Shown here piece after piece: positions 46,197 to 56,685 of a DNA stretch of 64,000 bases. This stretch comes from Capsicum annuum. Its lineage: Eukaryota; Streptophyta; Magnoliopsida; Solanales; Solanaceae. The position numbers were made by a program, and so were the translations under genes. Within the stretch, counting starts at the first letter, position 1, and each line of letters starts with the position of its first letter. The stretch spans positions 153,541,714 through 153,605,713 of the forward strand of contig NC_061115.1 in the NCBI RefSeq assembly GCF_002878395.1, read 5' to 3'. The notes under the pieces are model-generated. The model was not told the DNA's origin and made no database searches. It saw only the letters and a list, made by a program, of their open reading frames with translations.

Positions 46197-46364
46197 TTAA
46201 TCTGAATAATATCCATCTGGGTAATTATCCAGGTATAACTGTTCTATCCAATTTATAATTTCAATTTCATAGTCTAATACTTTTTCTAATATTATTATCT
46301 TAATATCTATAATTTCTATATCTTTAAGTATATATAAGATTAAGATTTCCAGAGTATCTATCAT
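46197..46364 (-). pseudogene. Pararetroviral small ORF, duplicate of 46505-46705
   Basis: ATG at 46362-46364 follows the stop of the next frame with no gap (TAAATG). The motif Y-I-L-K-D-I-E-I-I-D-I repeats Y-V-L-K-D-I-K-I-V-D-I of the frame at 46505-46705. Ends about 46197. Unknown function. Confidence 0.55.
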
Positions 46365-46367
46365 TTA

Positions 46368-46502
46368 AAATTGGTTAAATACTTTATTATAATATTTTTT
46401 AGTTGTTTGTTTTAATCTCATTAATTCTTCTATATTTTCACTAAGAAATTGTATATATTTTATATCTATTTTCCAAAATTCTAAATATACATAATTTATC
46501 AT
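46368..46502 (-). pseudogene. Pararetroviral small ORF, shortened duplicate of 'a'
   Basis: 44 codons from ATG at 46500-46502. It keeps the N-terminal Y-L-E-F-W and the N-I-E-E-L-M-R-L-K motif of ORF 'a' but lacks about 20 residues between them. It lies just after the stop of the frame at 46505. Confidence 0.55.
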
Positions 46503-46504
46503 AG

Positions 46505-46705
46505 TTAGTGTGTGGATTTGGTATGTAAGTATTTATAAGAGTAGTTCGGTAGGTGTGGTATATAATTAATTCTAGTCATAAAATATCTATCAAATATTTT
46601 TTCCAATATGATTTTTCTTATATCTACTATTTTTATATCCTTAAGTACATATAAAACGAGTATTTTAAATTTATTTGTCATGTCGTCATATAAATAATTA
46701 TCCAT
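46505..46705 (-). pseudogene. Pararetroviral small ORF, first after leader
   Basis: 66 codons from ATG 46703-46705, the first substantial frame below the predicted transcription start near 47220, preceded by a ~500-base leader. Shares the L-K-D-I-x-I-x-D-I motif with 46197-46364. Unknown function. Confidence 0.55.
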
Positions 46706-47220
46706 TTTTCATAAAATTGTTATTTTTAAAATATTCCCTTCAATCATGCACATAATAAAATATGATCACTTTAGATTGCTATACTAGATTATTTTTAAAT
46801 AACATATTCTTCGGTCACTATTAGCATGGTAATCTGGATACTTTTCCCTTAAACAGCGGCTCTACTCTGGTTACTCCCCTATCACGGCTTTCTTGCCTCA
46901 CCGATTTCACCTTTAGGATGACATAGTTCTTAGGGATTTTTTTCCTTTTCCACTTTGCTAATAAACTTCTTAACATGCTATTTTTCGAATAATTCTACTA
47001 TAAATCAACTAACATGAACTTATTTTATCATATCATGATTGTTGGGAATTTATGAATTTAGCTATTCATAATAGTAAATGAATATACCTGTTCTGGTAGT
47101 TTTGATAATTCTAAGTTTTGTTCCTCCATAGATTTTTCCATTGAAATATACCTATTTTTTAAATAATCAAATTATTTGTTGTAGACAAGAGAGAGTTTTT
47201 TTGCTTCAATCGTATGAAGG
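46706..47220 (-). other. Presumed pararetroviral leader
   Basis: The stretch between the predicted start site and the first small ORF has no long frame, as expected for the structured leader of caulimovirid pregenomic RNA. I searched by eye for the initiator tRNA-Met primer site and did not find a clean match, so the primer site is mutated or missing. Confidence 0.45.
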
Positions 47221-47248
47221 TTTGCCTTCCTCTGAGTAAATGCTCTTC

Positions 47249-47256
47249 TATTTATA
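47249..47256 (-). promoter_or_regulatory. Promoter-like TATA box of pararetrovirus
   Basis: On the minus strand TATAAATA is followed by 'gaagagcatttactcagagg', an arrangement like caulimovirid pregenomic promoters (TATA, then a purine-rich start zone ~30 bases on). It lies between the last large ORF and the small ORFs, where the promoter is expected. Confidence 0.6.
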
Positions 47257-47587
47257 TTTTTTAAAAAACCTATAAACGTTTTACACTTTTGCATTTGTCC
47301 TAATCTATTACCTACCTATTTTACAAAAGTCTTTACACCTATCTATAAAAGTAGAAAAACTTTACAAAGGTCCTAAATTATTTCTACAAAAGGACAAAAC
47401 TTAGTAATGACATTTTGCCAAAAAGTCAAAAAGTAACTAATAATTTATATAAATGAATTAAGAAAGATATCTAATCTTCCATATGTCATTTTCTAGCATT
47501 AACTTGTCTTCTTTATGTCACTTCCTAGCATTAACTTGTCTTCTTTTTATTATTGCTCCATCTTTTTTTTATTGCTCTGTATCTCCA

Positions 47588-47995
47588 TTATTGCTTCATA
47601 TCTTGCTCGGTATGTGGTAATTTGTGGGAGTATGAACATAGGATCTTTTGGTGTATGTTTAGGTTCATATTTGTGTTTTTCCTAACTCCTTTGCTTGTAC
47701 CTGCAGAAGTAGATTGATAAATGTTATGGGTTTTATGGAGTGTCCCAACGTCTTCTTCTAGCTCTGAAATTTTAATGTCTTCCGATCGATATAGCTCTGC
47801 ACACTGCTGAGTTAGCTGATTTGTAGCTATAGACTTCAGTTTAACTTCATTAGTCTTTAGCTTTTTTATTTCATTACCCATACTGTCCACTTTCATTGAA
47901 AACGTAGTTAGGGTGTTGAATATTTTTTCTAGAGTATCCTCTTCTATTATATCAGTCTGTGTAGCTTTGTCTTGATATGTAATCTGCAATAACAT
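47588..47995 (-). pseudogene. Pararetroviral ORF after RNase H (ORF4-like)
   Basis: A 135-codon frame starting ATG 47993-47995. It has a heptad-rich middle (T-F-S-M-K-V-D-S-M, then I-K-K-L-K) and a polar tail, with no enzyme motif. By position it corresponds to the ORF that follows polymerase in Solendovirus and Cavemovirus, where a translation transactivator/inclusion protein is encoded; this frame is much shorter and I cannot confirm homology. It could be only an N-terminal fragment. Confidence 0.5.
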
Positions 47996-48039
47996 TTTTG
48001 TTAGTACTAATTACTTTAATTATAAATGTGAAATTTAAT

Positions 48040-48500
48040 ATATTCAAGACTAGTCTCCGAATCTCTTTTGTTGTAACTGAATTTTGTATTTTCTTTGTTA
48101 GCCACCAACGTACCTGTGTATTATCTGTTCGTACAATAAACTTGTTATATACAATATATGGCTCAAATGCTAATAAACATTTATATAATGAGCATAATTC
48201 TTTTCTATTTATTTCCCATTTTATTTCTGTTTCATTAAACGTACCTGAGTAGTATCTATAATGGTGTTCTAATTTTTCTTCTTCATATCTATATTTAAGT
48301 ACTCCTCCATAACTACATTCACTAGCATTTGCTTCTACTATATATATAAATTTTCTATTTTCATCTGGAAATTGTAATTTTGGTAATTCTTTACAAAGTA
48401 TTTTTATTTTTTGAACTTGTTTTTTATCTTCTTCGTTATAATTATATTCTACATCTTTTTTAAATTTTTTCTGTAAGGACTTCAGATTTTCTACTAATTT
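48040..48500 (-). pseudogene. Pararetroviral RNase H domain
   Basis: On the minus strand the motifs E-C-S-Y-G-G near 48310-48330, N-R-K-E-L near 48205 and R-T-D-N near 48125 follow the RT in one frame, matching the caulimovirid RNase H order, with Asp-Glu-Asp positions plausible. It degrades genomic RNA after minus-strand synthesis. Not interrupted as far as I can read, except at its edges. Confidence 0.75.
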
Positions 48501-48518
48501 GGGTATATATTCTCTTAC

Positions 48519-49400
48519 TTAGTGTACTAATCTTAAAAATGATTGTAATTTCTTTTTTGTATCTAATTCTTCTTTTGAATTCATTATTTTTTGTACTATA
48601 TGTTGTTGCATTTTTACTCCACTTTTATCTATTTGTATTCTTAAAAATTCTATTTGATTTTTCATAATTTCAGCTTTCTTCTCACTTAAACTTATTCCCG
48701 AATTTTCTATTATATCTGTAAATTGTTCTAATAACTTTAAATGTTCTTCTTTTGTTTTTGTATATAATAATATATCATCTATGTATACTATACAATTAGG
48801 TAATTTTTTAAAATAACCATACATAAAATTTTGTTATCTATTTGGTGCATTTTTATATCCAAATGGTAGTGCATTCCATTCATAAAATCCTTGTGGTATC
48901 GTAAATGCGGTTAATTCCTTAGATTCTTCTTCTAACTTTAAATGGTAAAATCTTGATTGATAATCAAATTTACTAAAGTAGTTATATCCTTATATTTGTC
49001 TTATTTTTAATATCTTATTTGGTATTGGGTAATTATATGTCATAGTTTTTACATTTAAATTTCTATAATCAATAATCATTCTACTTTTTCCTCTTTTTTG
49101 TTCACTATGTTTATTTACTATAAATGCTGGGCTATTATGTTTACTATTATTTTTTTGTATGTATTATTTGTCTAATAACTCTTCTATGTGCATTTTAAAT
49201 TCTTTTAAATCGTCAAAATTATATATTAATGGTTTTTGAGTTATTATGCTATTTTTATCTATTAACTCAATTTTTATAGTGGTTTTATATTTTTTCCATC
49301 CTTTTAATGGACCTTCACTATATAATTGTTCTAATTTTTCTTAATTATTTCTATCTTACTTATTGAAAATATAGTTATTTCCTTTTTATTTATTGAAAAT
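48519..49400 (-). pseudogene. Pararetroviral reverse transcriptase
   Basis: The polymerase box Y-I-D-D-I-L-L-Y is at about 48765-48785 (minus strand) inside the open stretch 48519-48824. Upstream RT blocks can be followed to about 49400 with stops, one of them a few codons before the ATG at 48824. The frame also ends at a TAA near 48520. It would copy pregenomic RNA into DNA in the cytoplasm. Confidence 0.85.
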
Positions 49401-49642
49401 ATGACCAATTCTATTGTATCTTTAGTATTTTTAATATTTTCTAATTTTTTAATAATTTTTTCACTTCCTTCTATCTAATCAATTTTTTTTCTTATTTTAT
49501 TAGTAACTCTTTTTGCTCTTCCTTTCTATTTACATGGTGTTGTAAACAACCAATCCGTTCTAGTTATTATATGTGGGTATAATTTATCTAAAAACGACAT
49601 TCCTAAAAGTATATCTTTTGATGTTAGCTCATAATTATAGAT

Positions 49643-49885
49643 TTATTCTATTGTTAATACTTTATCCCATACTTGTGTTTTTACATTCTTAGCTTTATAA
49701 GTAATTAAGCTTCCTTCGTTATTAAATCCTTTAACTATTATTGGTGTCTTTAATTTATCCCATTTACTTTTTGGTAAATAATTATATCTACATAAATTAG
49801 CTTCTGCTCCTGTATCTATCATAGGCATATAATAGCTACTGTAATACCCTTCTACTACTATCTTCATTAATACATATATTTTCAT
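49643..49885 (-). pseudogene. Pararetroviral aspartic protease
   Basis: An open stretch with the active site M-I-D-T-G-A-E-A-N at about 49795-49823. It lies between movement protein and RT, the usual place. It ends in a stop at 49643-49645 before the RT region, where the polyprotein should continue. Confidence 0.8.
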
Positions 49886-49999
49886 ATCACGTTAAAGCTC
49901 TTCTTAAGAATAATTTCTCTCTATTATATGTTATAGATAATTTTGTATGCTCTATATTATATGGTTTTACTTGTTCTAGCCATTTTATTCCTAATATTA

Positions 50000-51114
50000 T
50001 GTCTGCTTTTTTACATTTCTTCCTTTATTTCAAATTCTATTTTTATTTTTCTAACTCCTATTGTTATTTTTTTCTGCTATATTTTTAGTGTTTATTAAGC
50101 TTTTTGGTAGATCTGGGCATATATTATTGTCAGATTTTATTTCCTCATTTTTTATTAGATATCATGCTATATAATTTTCTTCTTGTCCTGTATTTAAGAG
50201 TATTAAATATTCTTTTTCATTTATTGTTCCTTTTATGTAATATTAGTTTAAATTAGTTGTTGAACTTGTTTCATAACTTGTTCTTTTTGATGAATTTGAT
50301 GATTCTGGTTTTTCATAAGCTATTCTTTTTGTTGTGCTTATTCTATTATTTATTATTTTTAAATTTTCTTCTATGTCTATATCTCTATAACTATAATCAT
50401 TATTATCAATTGTTTTTACAAATTGTTCGAAAGGACTTTCTATTTGTATTTTGTTAATTTTATTTTTTCCTGTTATTTTATGTTTTGTTGTTAATACATA
50501 TAGAATTTTACATCTTGCTGTAAATATTTTACTTCCTGGGGTTAGTTCTATTCCTGATATTTTCCAATATAATACTAATGATTTATTTATATTTTTATAT
50601 GTTATTGCTACTGAATAATTTGCACTTATTATAAATTTAAACTTTTGGTATATTAAATTTTCTTTTATGGCAGTTATTATACTTTTTTCGATAGGTTTTA
50701 TAATTCTATCATCTGCTAGGTATAATTCTATTGGTGTATCTATTCTTTCTCTGAAACATGCTTTTATTAATATCTCTGTACCTCCTAGGTGTACGTATTT
50801 TATTGGGTCTCTAATTTTTATATCCTTATTTCTTTATTAATTATCCTTTTTGTTACTAGTGGTCTATTAGCTTTACCTTTTGCATATCTACAGTCTATTA
50901 CATGTTCTTTTTGGCTTACTACGTAGTATTCTTCTTTCCTTTTACTAAATATATTTTTTATTGTTGGTATTTTAAATATTTTTTCTACATTTAAATCTAA
51001 TTCTTTTCCTTTTATTTCATCAAATATGTGACTATCAAATATTGTTTTTTGATCTGTTCCTTATTCACTTAAATATTCTTCCTTTGTTATTATTTTTATA
51101 TCTTCTTCAGTCAT
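50000..51114 (-). pseudogene. Pararetroviral ORF3 start and movement protein
   Basis: ATG at 51112-51114 overlaps the stop of the capsid ORF in ATGACTGA. After an early stop the reading gives the caulimovirid 30K-type movement protein; the most diagnostic stretch is near 50740-50790 (H-L-G-G-T-E-I-L-I-K-A-C-F). The open part runs to about 50460. Movement proteins widen plasmodesmata for cell-to-cell spread. Stops and frame changes separate it from the protease, with which it would form one polyprotein. Confidence 0.75.
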
Positions 51115-51481
51115 TTAATTCATCTAATTCACTATCTATTTCATTATCTGTTTCATTCTCTGAAATTTCATATATACTATCTTCACTTTCTAATTCGTAA
51201 TCTATATAATCTATTTGCATATATTCTGTATTTTCTATTTCTATTTCTGATATTTGTTTATTTTTTGAGTTTTTAGGTAATTTACAATCTCTAGCTAAAT
51301 GTCCTAATTTTATGCAATTATAACAAGTACATTCCTTTATAGATTTCTTTTTCCTATATGGTCTTTTATGTTTATAATTTTTTACATAATATCTTTTTTC
51401 TTGGTTTCTTATATTTATATTTTGATTTTTTGTATTTCTTATGTCTTTTTCTTTTCTTATAATATCTTTCTTCGTATCCAA
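51107..51481 (-). pseudogene. Pararetroviral capsid protein C-terminal part with zinc knuckle
   Basis: 124 codons open to TGA at 51107-51109. A basic region is followed by C-Y-N-C-x4-H-x4-C, the RNA-binding zinc knuckle of caulimovirid capsids, then an acidic tail rich in E, D and Y. The stop overlaps the next ORF's ATG by eight bases, suggesting the original gene boundary is intact here. Confidence 0.85.
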
Positions 51482-53202
51482 ATTGAGGTGCTATTTTATC
51501 TTTGCAATATGCTAAATTCCTTATTAATGTTTTTTTCATTTTTATTTCTTCTCTATATTTTTCACATAAATTTCTATACCATTGTTGTAAAAATTTTATT
51601 CTTGCTCCTAAAGTATCTACTATTTTTTCTTCATATCAACTTTTTATTATTTTTGAACTAAATGATTCAGATAATTTATTAAAATATAATTTTCTTGTTT
51701 CTTTACTTTCTTCTGTATTATATGTTCCTTTATAATAATATTCTTTACATGCGCAAGTATACCCATCTATGTAACACATATTACATATTACTAATTTTAA
51801 CACTAAATTCCTATTTGTATCTTTCTCTTCATTTTGTTCTTCTTTTTGTTGTTGTCATGCTGCTAAATTCGTCTTTTATAGCTATTTCATATTTTTTTTA
51901 ATAATTCTATAGGTGTTAATTTAGTTGTAGTTGTTGATGATGTTTCTTCTGTAGGTTTGTCAGTTCTTAATACCCTTTTACTATTTTCAGTTAGATTTGA
52001 AAACCATAATTTCACTGTTCCTATTAGTGTTCTTTCTATATATTTTGGTGCATCTGTTACGTTTATATTATTATCTAATAATTATTTTGTCATATATCCT
52101 ATCCATAATTGTATTATTTTTTCTGTATCTATTACACAATCTAAGTCTAAAAAGTTATAATTTTTATTAACAATTTGTTTTGGTGTCCATTTGTCATATT
52201 CATCTTTTAGATTATATCTTTTAAATTTATTCTTATAGTATGTAGGTTTTCTTATTTCTGATGTTCTAGGTATTATAATTTCTTTTTTTTTATCAAGAGT
52301 ATTTATTTCTGTGTTTCTATTTTCTAAGTTTTCTTCATTAATTAATTCTTGTTTTTCATTGATTTCTAAATTTTTTGTATTTGTTAAGGTTTCTGTATAT
52401 GTTTCACTATCTTCCGAATCATAATTATCTGTTTCTTCAACATCTATTGTATTTATTTCTAATTCCCTAGTTTCTATTTCTTTATTGCTTATTTCTAAGT
52501 TTTCTTTAAATTGATTTATTTTATTTAATAATTTTTGTTCTTTATCTTTTTCTTCTTTTCTTCTTTTTCTTTCTGTCTTTTTTCATACAAATCTTGTAGC
52601 ATTTGTAGTTCTTTTTCTAATTCAGCAATCCTACTATTTTTAGTTTCTTCTATTTTTCGTATTTTTTCTATAGTTTGTTGTTTATTTTTTCTATTTTCTT
52701 TTTTTTTTCTATCTATTTCTTCATTTTTTTTCTATTCTTACCATAGCTGTCAATTTATCTTCTAATTTTAATTCTTCTTTTTCTAACATTAAATATAAAT
52801 GTTTACCTATTTTCTTATACCTTCTTCCTAGATTAGAAAATACTATTTTTATTTTTTTAATCCTTCATGGTTTTCATATATTTTTTCATCTATTATAAAT
52901 TCACCTAATAGATCATGTTGGTATGTATATTCTAGACTATCTATTGTCGATTGGTATGTATATTCTAGACTATCTATTGTCGATTCTCAATTTGATATCT
53001 CTTTTTTTGTTCATTTATTGAGTTTTTACTAACTCCGAAAATTATGTTATATTGCAATCTTTCTATCCTTATTTTTAATTCTTTACGTTTTTTAGATATT
53101 ATTTGCTTTAATTCTTTATATTTTGGTAATTTTTATACTTTATTCATCTAAATAATATTTTGGGGAATATCTACATTTAGTTTTATCAAATAAGTCAGTC
53201 AT
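51482..53202 (-). pseudogene. Pararetroviral capsid ORF, N-terminal coiled-coil part
   Basis: ATG at 53200-53202 starts a short frame (T-D-L-F-D-K-T-K). A stop comes after about 20 codons; the reading resumes in other frames. Between 52500 and 52800 there is a long E/K/R-rich heptad segment, typical coiled coil. An in-frame duplication of 33 bp sits at 52921-52986. Further on come capsid-like segments towards 51490. Several stops and shifts. By position this is the Solendovirus ORF2 equivalent. Confidence 0.65.
52921..52986 (-). repeat. 33-bp perfect tandem duplication in pararetrovirus
   Basis: Two adjacent identical units starting 'gtatgtatattctagac' at 52921 and 52954. The period is 11 codons, so the frame is kept. 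Confidence 0.95.
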
Positions 53203-53240
53203 AATTAATAAATTAATCAAATAATAAATTAATCAAATAA

Positions 53241-54758
53241 ATTCTCCAAATATATAGCCTTTTAATTCGTTTTAATTTATGCTATCTAGCGATAATGTGA
53301 GTTAGATTGATCCATGAGAATTACTTTTGTTGTGCATGTTATAACAACTAATTTAGCATAGAAAAAGTAGCTATAGGAGTATCTTGAAGTGCCAAACATT
53401 AGACATCGCACGTCTTTAAGCTAGAAACTAGAAATACCTTGAAAAGAGAATCTCAAAAGCAGAAGTAATTGAATTTAAGGAATTAAGCTCGATAAATTAG
53501 CTAGCTACGTAGGTTTTTTTTTTTAAAAACAAAATATGTAACAGAGACATTAAGAAAGGAATTAACAATTGTAGTAGCTTAAGTCCCATCACCCCTAAGT
53601 ACCAGCAAAAGTACACTAACCACTTGCATCGTCAAAAAATCCTCTTATTGACAATTCTTTTTACTAGTATTAGAAAGGTGAGTGCAAGTCTGAATTATAC
53701 ATGCTGTCAACTTACTACAATGAGTATAATTGTAGGAATAGAAGGGGTCCATATATGAGTAGCAGCGGAATCAGAAATTTTACTAATTATCCAATTGGTC
53801 ACCTTTGAACCTATATCACTCTGTCATAGTATATGTCCATGTCCATTTGATTTTTATCCATATTTTGTTTTACAAGGGGCCAAGAATATGATATGGGTCA
53901 ATATCATATAAAAAATCAATAGACATTAACCAAGCATGCAATAAAGAGGACCACTTTACTTGTGGTGGGACGAATGGTTACTGTTTGATTAATACATATC
54001 AGTTCTAGAGAAAAATAAAAAGCACCCTTGTGAGGTAGTTGTTCTTAGTCAACTTTGTGTAATTTCTGGCTTCTCTTTATGTAGTTCAGTAAATTTTTTG
54101 TACATATTTCGTTCATTTTAATTTACATAGCGATATTTGGAGTTTAAGAAAGAACAGACAATTTCCAATTTTATGGCTCAAATCAAGCCATGGACAGATA
54201 TAAATTCATCTTAATAAGAGCAAAGTGAAAAAAATTTAAGTTCAAATTCATCTTAATAAGAGCAAAATGAAAAAAATTTAAGTTCAATTATTTCTAAATT
54301 AAAAATATTAAATTATTTTTAAGATAAATTTAAAAAAATTGTGCCACATAAATTTAACTAATAGGGCCAACGTTAGTTTTTGAAAGCCATAATCACGTCC
54401 TTCATGAATAATATTGAACCATATTAACAAGATAGATAAGTTACGTTACTAATTTGATCAAATATACCCCTCTTATAGAAGTTTTTTTTAATTGGAGACT
54501 GATTCTAAAATCAGTATATTTTCGCAATTATTCTTCAAGGGCGATTTAGAATTATAAACCGCGAGTCTTTTTTTTTTTTTTTTTTTTCAATTGGCGTTAA
54601 GCACCATCAATATTAAGTTTAAGGACAAGAAAGCTAGGTTGTTTGTGCAGTTAACCTACTGAAACGATCCTCAATACCGTTTGTGATTTTCATTTCTTTT
54701 TCTTTGTTTAACCCTCTCCATATTTGCAAAGATGAATGTAACTTGTGGGGATGGGTGG
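53241..54758. other. Low-copy intergenic DNA, no gene
   Basis: AT-rich; contains a 42-bp tandem pair (54202-54285) and a 20-T run (54568-54587). 'agcggaatcagaaattttactaa' near 53765 may be an end of the same interspersed repeat as at 17905. No coding frame seen. Confidence 0.5.
54202..54285. repeat. 42-bp tandem duplication
   Basis: Units starting 'aaattcatcttaataagagc' at 54202 and 54244 differ at one base. Confidence 0.9.
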
Positions 54759-54946
54759 TACGCTTCCCAAAGTGATCTAATGCATTTTGCTGAAGTTTAT
54801 CAATTTTGAAAGTTTGTAATTAGGAAGTTTGACGAAAGTCAACATTCGTGGTTACGCTTCCCAAAGTGATCTAATGCATTTTGCTGAAGTTTTTTAATTT
54901 TGAAAGTTTGTAGTTAGGAAGTTTGACGAAAGTTAACATTCGTGGT
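54759..54946. repeat. 94-bp tandem duplication
   Basis: Units starting 'tacgcttcccaaagtgatct' at 54759 and 54853 differ at a few positions. They lie in LTR-like or untranslated sequence upstream of the gypsy pol remnant. Confidence 0.9.
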
Positions 54947-55366
54947 TAAAGAGGTCGAATTCGAGTATTGATAATTTCACTAGGTCCGTAGGATAATTTA
55001 TGGCCTAATTGAAGGTTTGACACAATTCGTGAGACTTTCGATGTTGTTTTGAATCTTTAAGATAACTCCAAATGTTTATTTGATGATTCAACCAGATCTG
55101 AATTGTGTTTCAAAATTGATTTGCACTATTGATTTGTGTTCTGAAAATTTTGAACAAGTTTCGATGGTTTATTCTGAAAGTTGGGCCACTTTAGAATTTG
55201 CTAGTTCAGTTGCATCTAGTGTCGCCGCACATGCAAAAATGGTGTCGCACCTTCAATGCTGCAAATGGTGCCGAGGATTCTCTCTCTTATTTGGTTTTTG
55301 TTCATGACTGCAGTGGTAACTTGTCTCTTTTGAAATTAATATCGGTTGTTAGAGAGTTTATATAGG
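54947..55366. other. LTR-like or untranslated gypsy debris
   Basis: Contains an open 75-codon stretch at 55080-55307 (plus strand) with no recognisable domain; I regard it as chance. No terminal LTR motif was found. Confidence 0.35.
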
Positions 55367-56685
55367 TATTTTCAGCAGACTTTCTCGACGTTCTGCTCGA
55401 TTGAGATATTTATTTTGGTATAACATGGAGAAGAGCACGTAATTATCTATACTCCCTCGAATAGGATGGCTCAAGAAAAATTAAAGGAGTTGAAAGATTA
55501 GTAGCAGAATTTATTGAGTAAGGGGTTCATTACACATAATGTTTATCTTGGGGTGCTCATGTATTGTTTGTGAAAAAAAAGAATAGGTCTATTGGGATGA
55601 GCATTGACTATCAGTATTTTATCAAGGTCACTATCAAGAACCAATATCTTATTCTGGACATTAATGACTTGTTTGATCAGTTCTAGGATGCTTTGGTATT
55701 TTCGAAGATTGACTTGAAGTCAGGCTATCACCAGTTAAAGATTAAGGCTTTGGTTCCTGTTAAGCTTAGGGTTTTGGTTCCTGTTAAGATTAGGGCTTTG
55801 GGCATTCTTAAGACAACTTAGCACTTGAAACAGTCTGTATTAATTTCTTGTTTTGTCCTTTGGGTTGACTAATGCCCTAATGACATATATTGAATTAATA
55901 AACAAAATGTTTAACCATATCTAAATTATTATGTTATTGTATTCATCGATAATATCTTGATTTATTTGTAAGCAAGGAGGAGCACTTACAAAACTTGAGG
56001 ACAATGCTGCAGGAGTTAATGGATGAACGATTGTATGTCAAGTTTTGAGTGTGAATTTTGGCTCAGTTCTGTGACATTTTTGAGACGCGTGGTGCCCAAA
56101 GATAATATTATGGTAGATCTAACCAAGATTAAGGTCGTTCATATTGTGCTTATCCTACTTCACCTACTAAGATTTAGAGTTTTGTTAGTTTGGCAAGCTA
56201 TAAGGGGTTCATAGAGGGTTTCTCTTCTATGATATCTCATTTGACCAAGTTGATTTAGAAGAATATTATGTTTCAATGATTTTATGAGAGTGAACAAGCT
56301 TTCAAAAGCTCAATACTTTTGACCTCAACTCTTATTTTGTCTTTGTTTGTGAAAGGTGAAAATTTCATGGTGTATTATGATGCTTCATGAATTAGGCTTG
56401 ATACAAAAAGAGAAAGTTATTGCATATGCTTCAAGATAGTTGAAGATCTATAAAAATCACTCCCCTACTCATGACTTGAACTTGACAACAATAGTTTTTT
56501 CCTTGATGATTTGGAGACACTACTTGTATGAAATTCACCGTAAAGTTTTCATCGATCATCGCAGCCTCAATACATATTTAATCAGAAGCATCTGAACATG
56601 AGACAACTAAGGTGATTGAATTTGTTTAGGAATTATGACATTACTATCTTTTATCATCTAAGAAAGTCCAATATTATTACGTATG
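55367..56685 (+). pseudogene. Ty3/gypsy pol remnant (RT to RNase H), element F
   Basis: Heavily decayed but collinear with plant chromovirus pol: V-F-S-A-D-F near 55370, M-A-Q-E-K-L-K-E-L-K near 55465, L-S-K-G-F-I near 55514, S-F-G-L-T-N-A near 55855, then RNase H pieces P-L-L-M-T and D-T-T-C-M (frame-shifted relatives of the P-T-H-D-L and W-R-H-Y-L-Y-G blocks) near 56465-56530. A small local duplication of 'ggttcctgttaag' lies at 55747-55790. The homology is cut at 56685 by the minus-strand LTR of element E. Confidence 0.7.

Larger units (their letters stand above)
45590..53240 (-). mobile_element. Endogenous pararetrovirus (Caulimoviridae, Solendovirus-like), permuted copy
   Basis: About 7.65 kb, extremely AT-rich and A-biased on the minus strand, holds the caulimovirid gene set on one strand. 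Reading down from 53202: coiled-coil plus zinc-knuckle capsid ORF, movement protein, aspartic protease, reverse transcriptase, RNase H, a further ORF, promoter-like TATA box, then small ORFs to 45605. Since transcription would begin near 47220, the copy is circularly permuted: the small ORFs follow the promoter here but precede the capsid ORF in a circle. Length and order fit the family (7.2-9.2 kb circles) and, from memory, genus Solendovirus. Every large ORF has stops or frameshifts, so it is a dead relic. Exact ends are approximate. Confidence 0.85.

Noticed and set aside
51368..51901. Several hydrophobic plus-strand frames that look like membrane proteins
   Set aside because: They are antisense of A-rich capsid coding sequence of the pararetrovirus; the Phe/Leu richness is a composition effect.
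55080..55307. 75-codon plus-strand frame rich in Ser and Cys
   Set aside because: No recognisable domain and no coding context; lies between repeats and a decayed gypsy pol.
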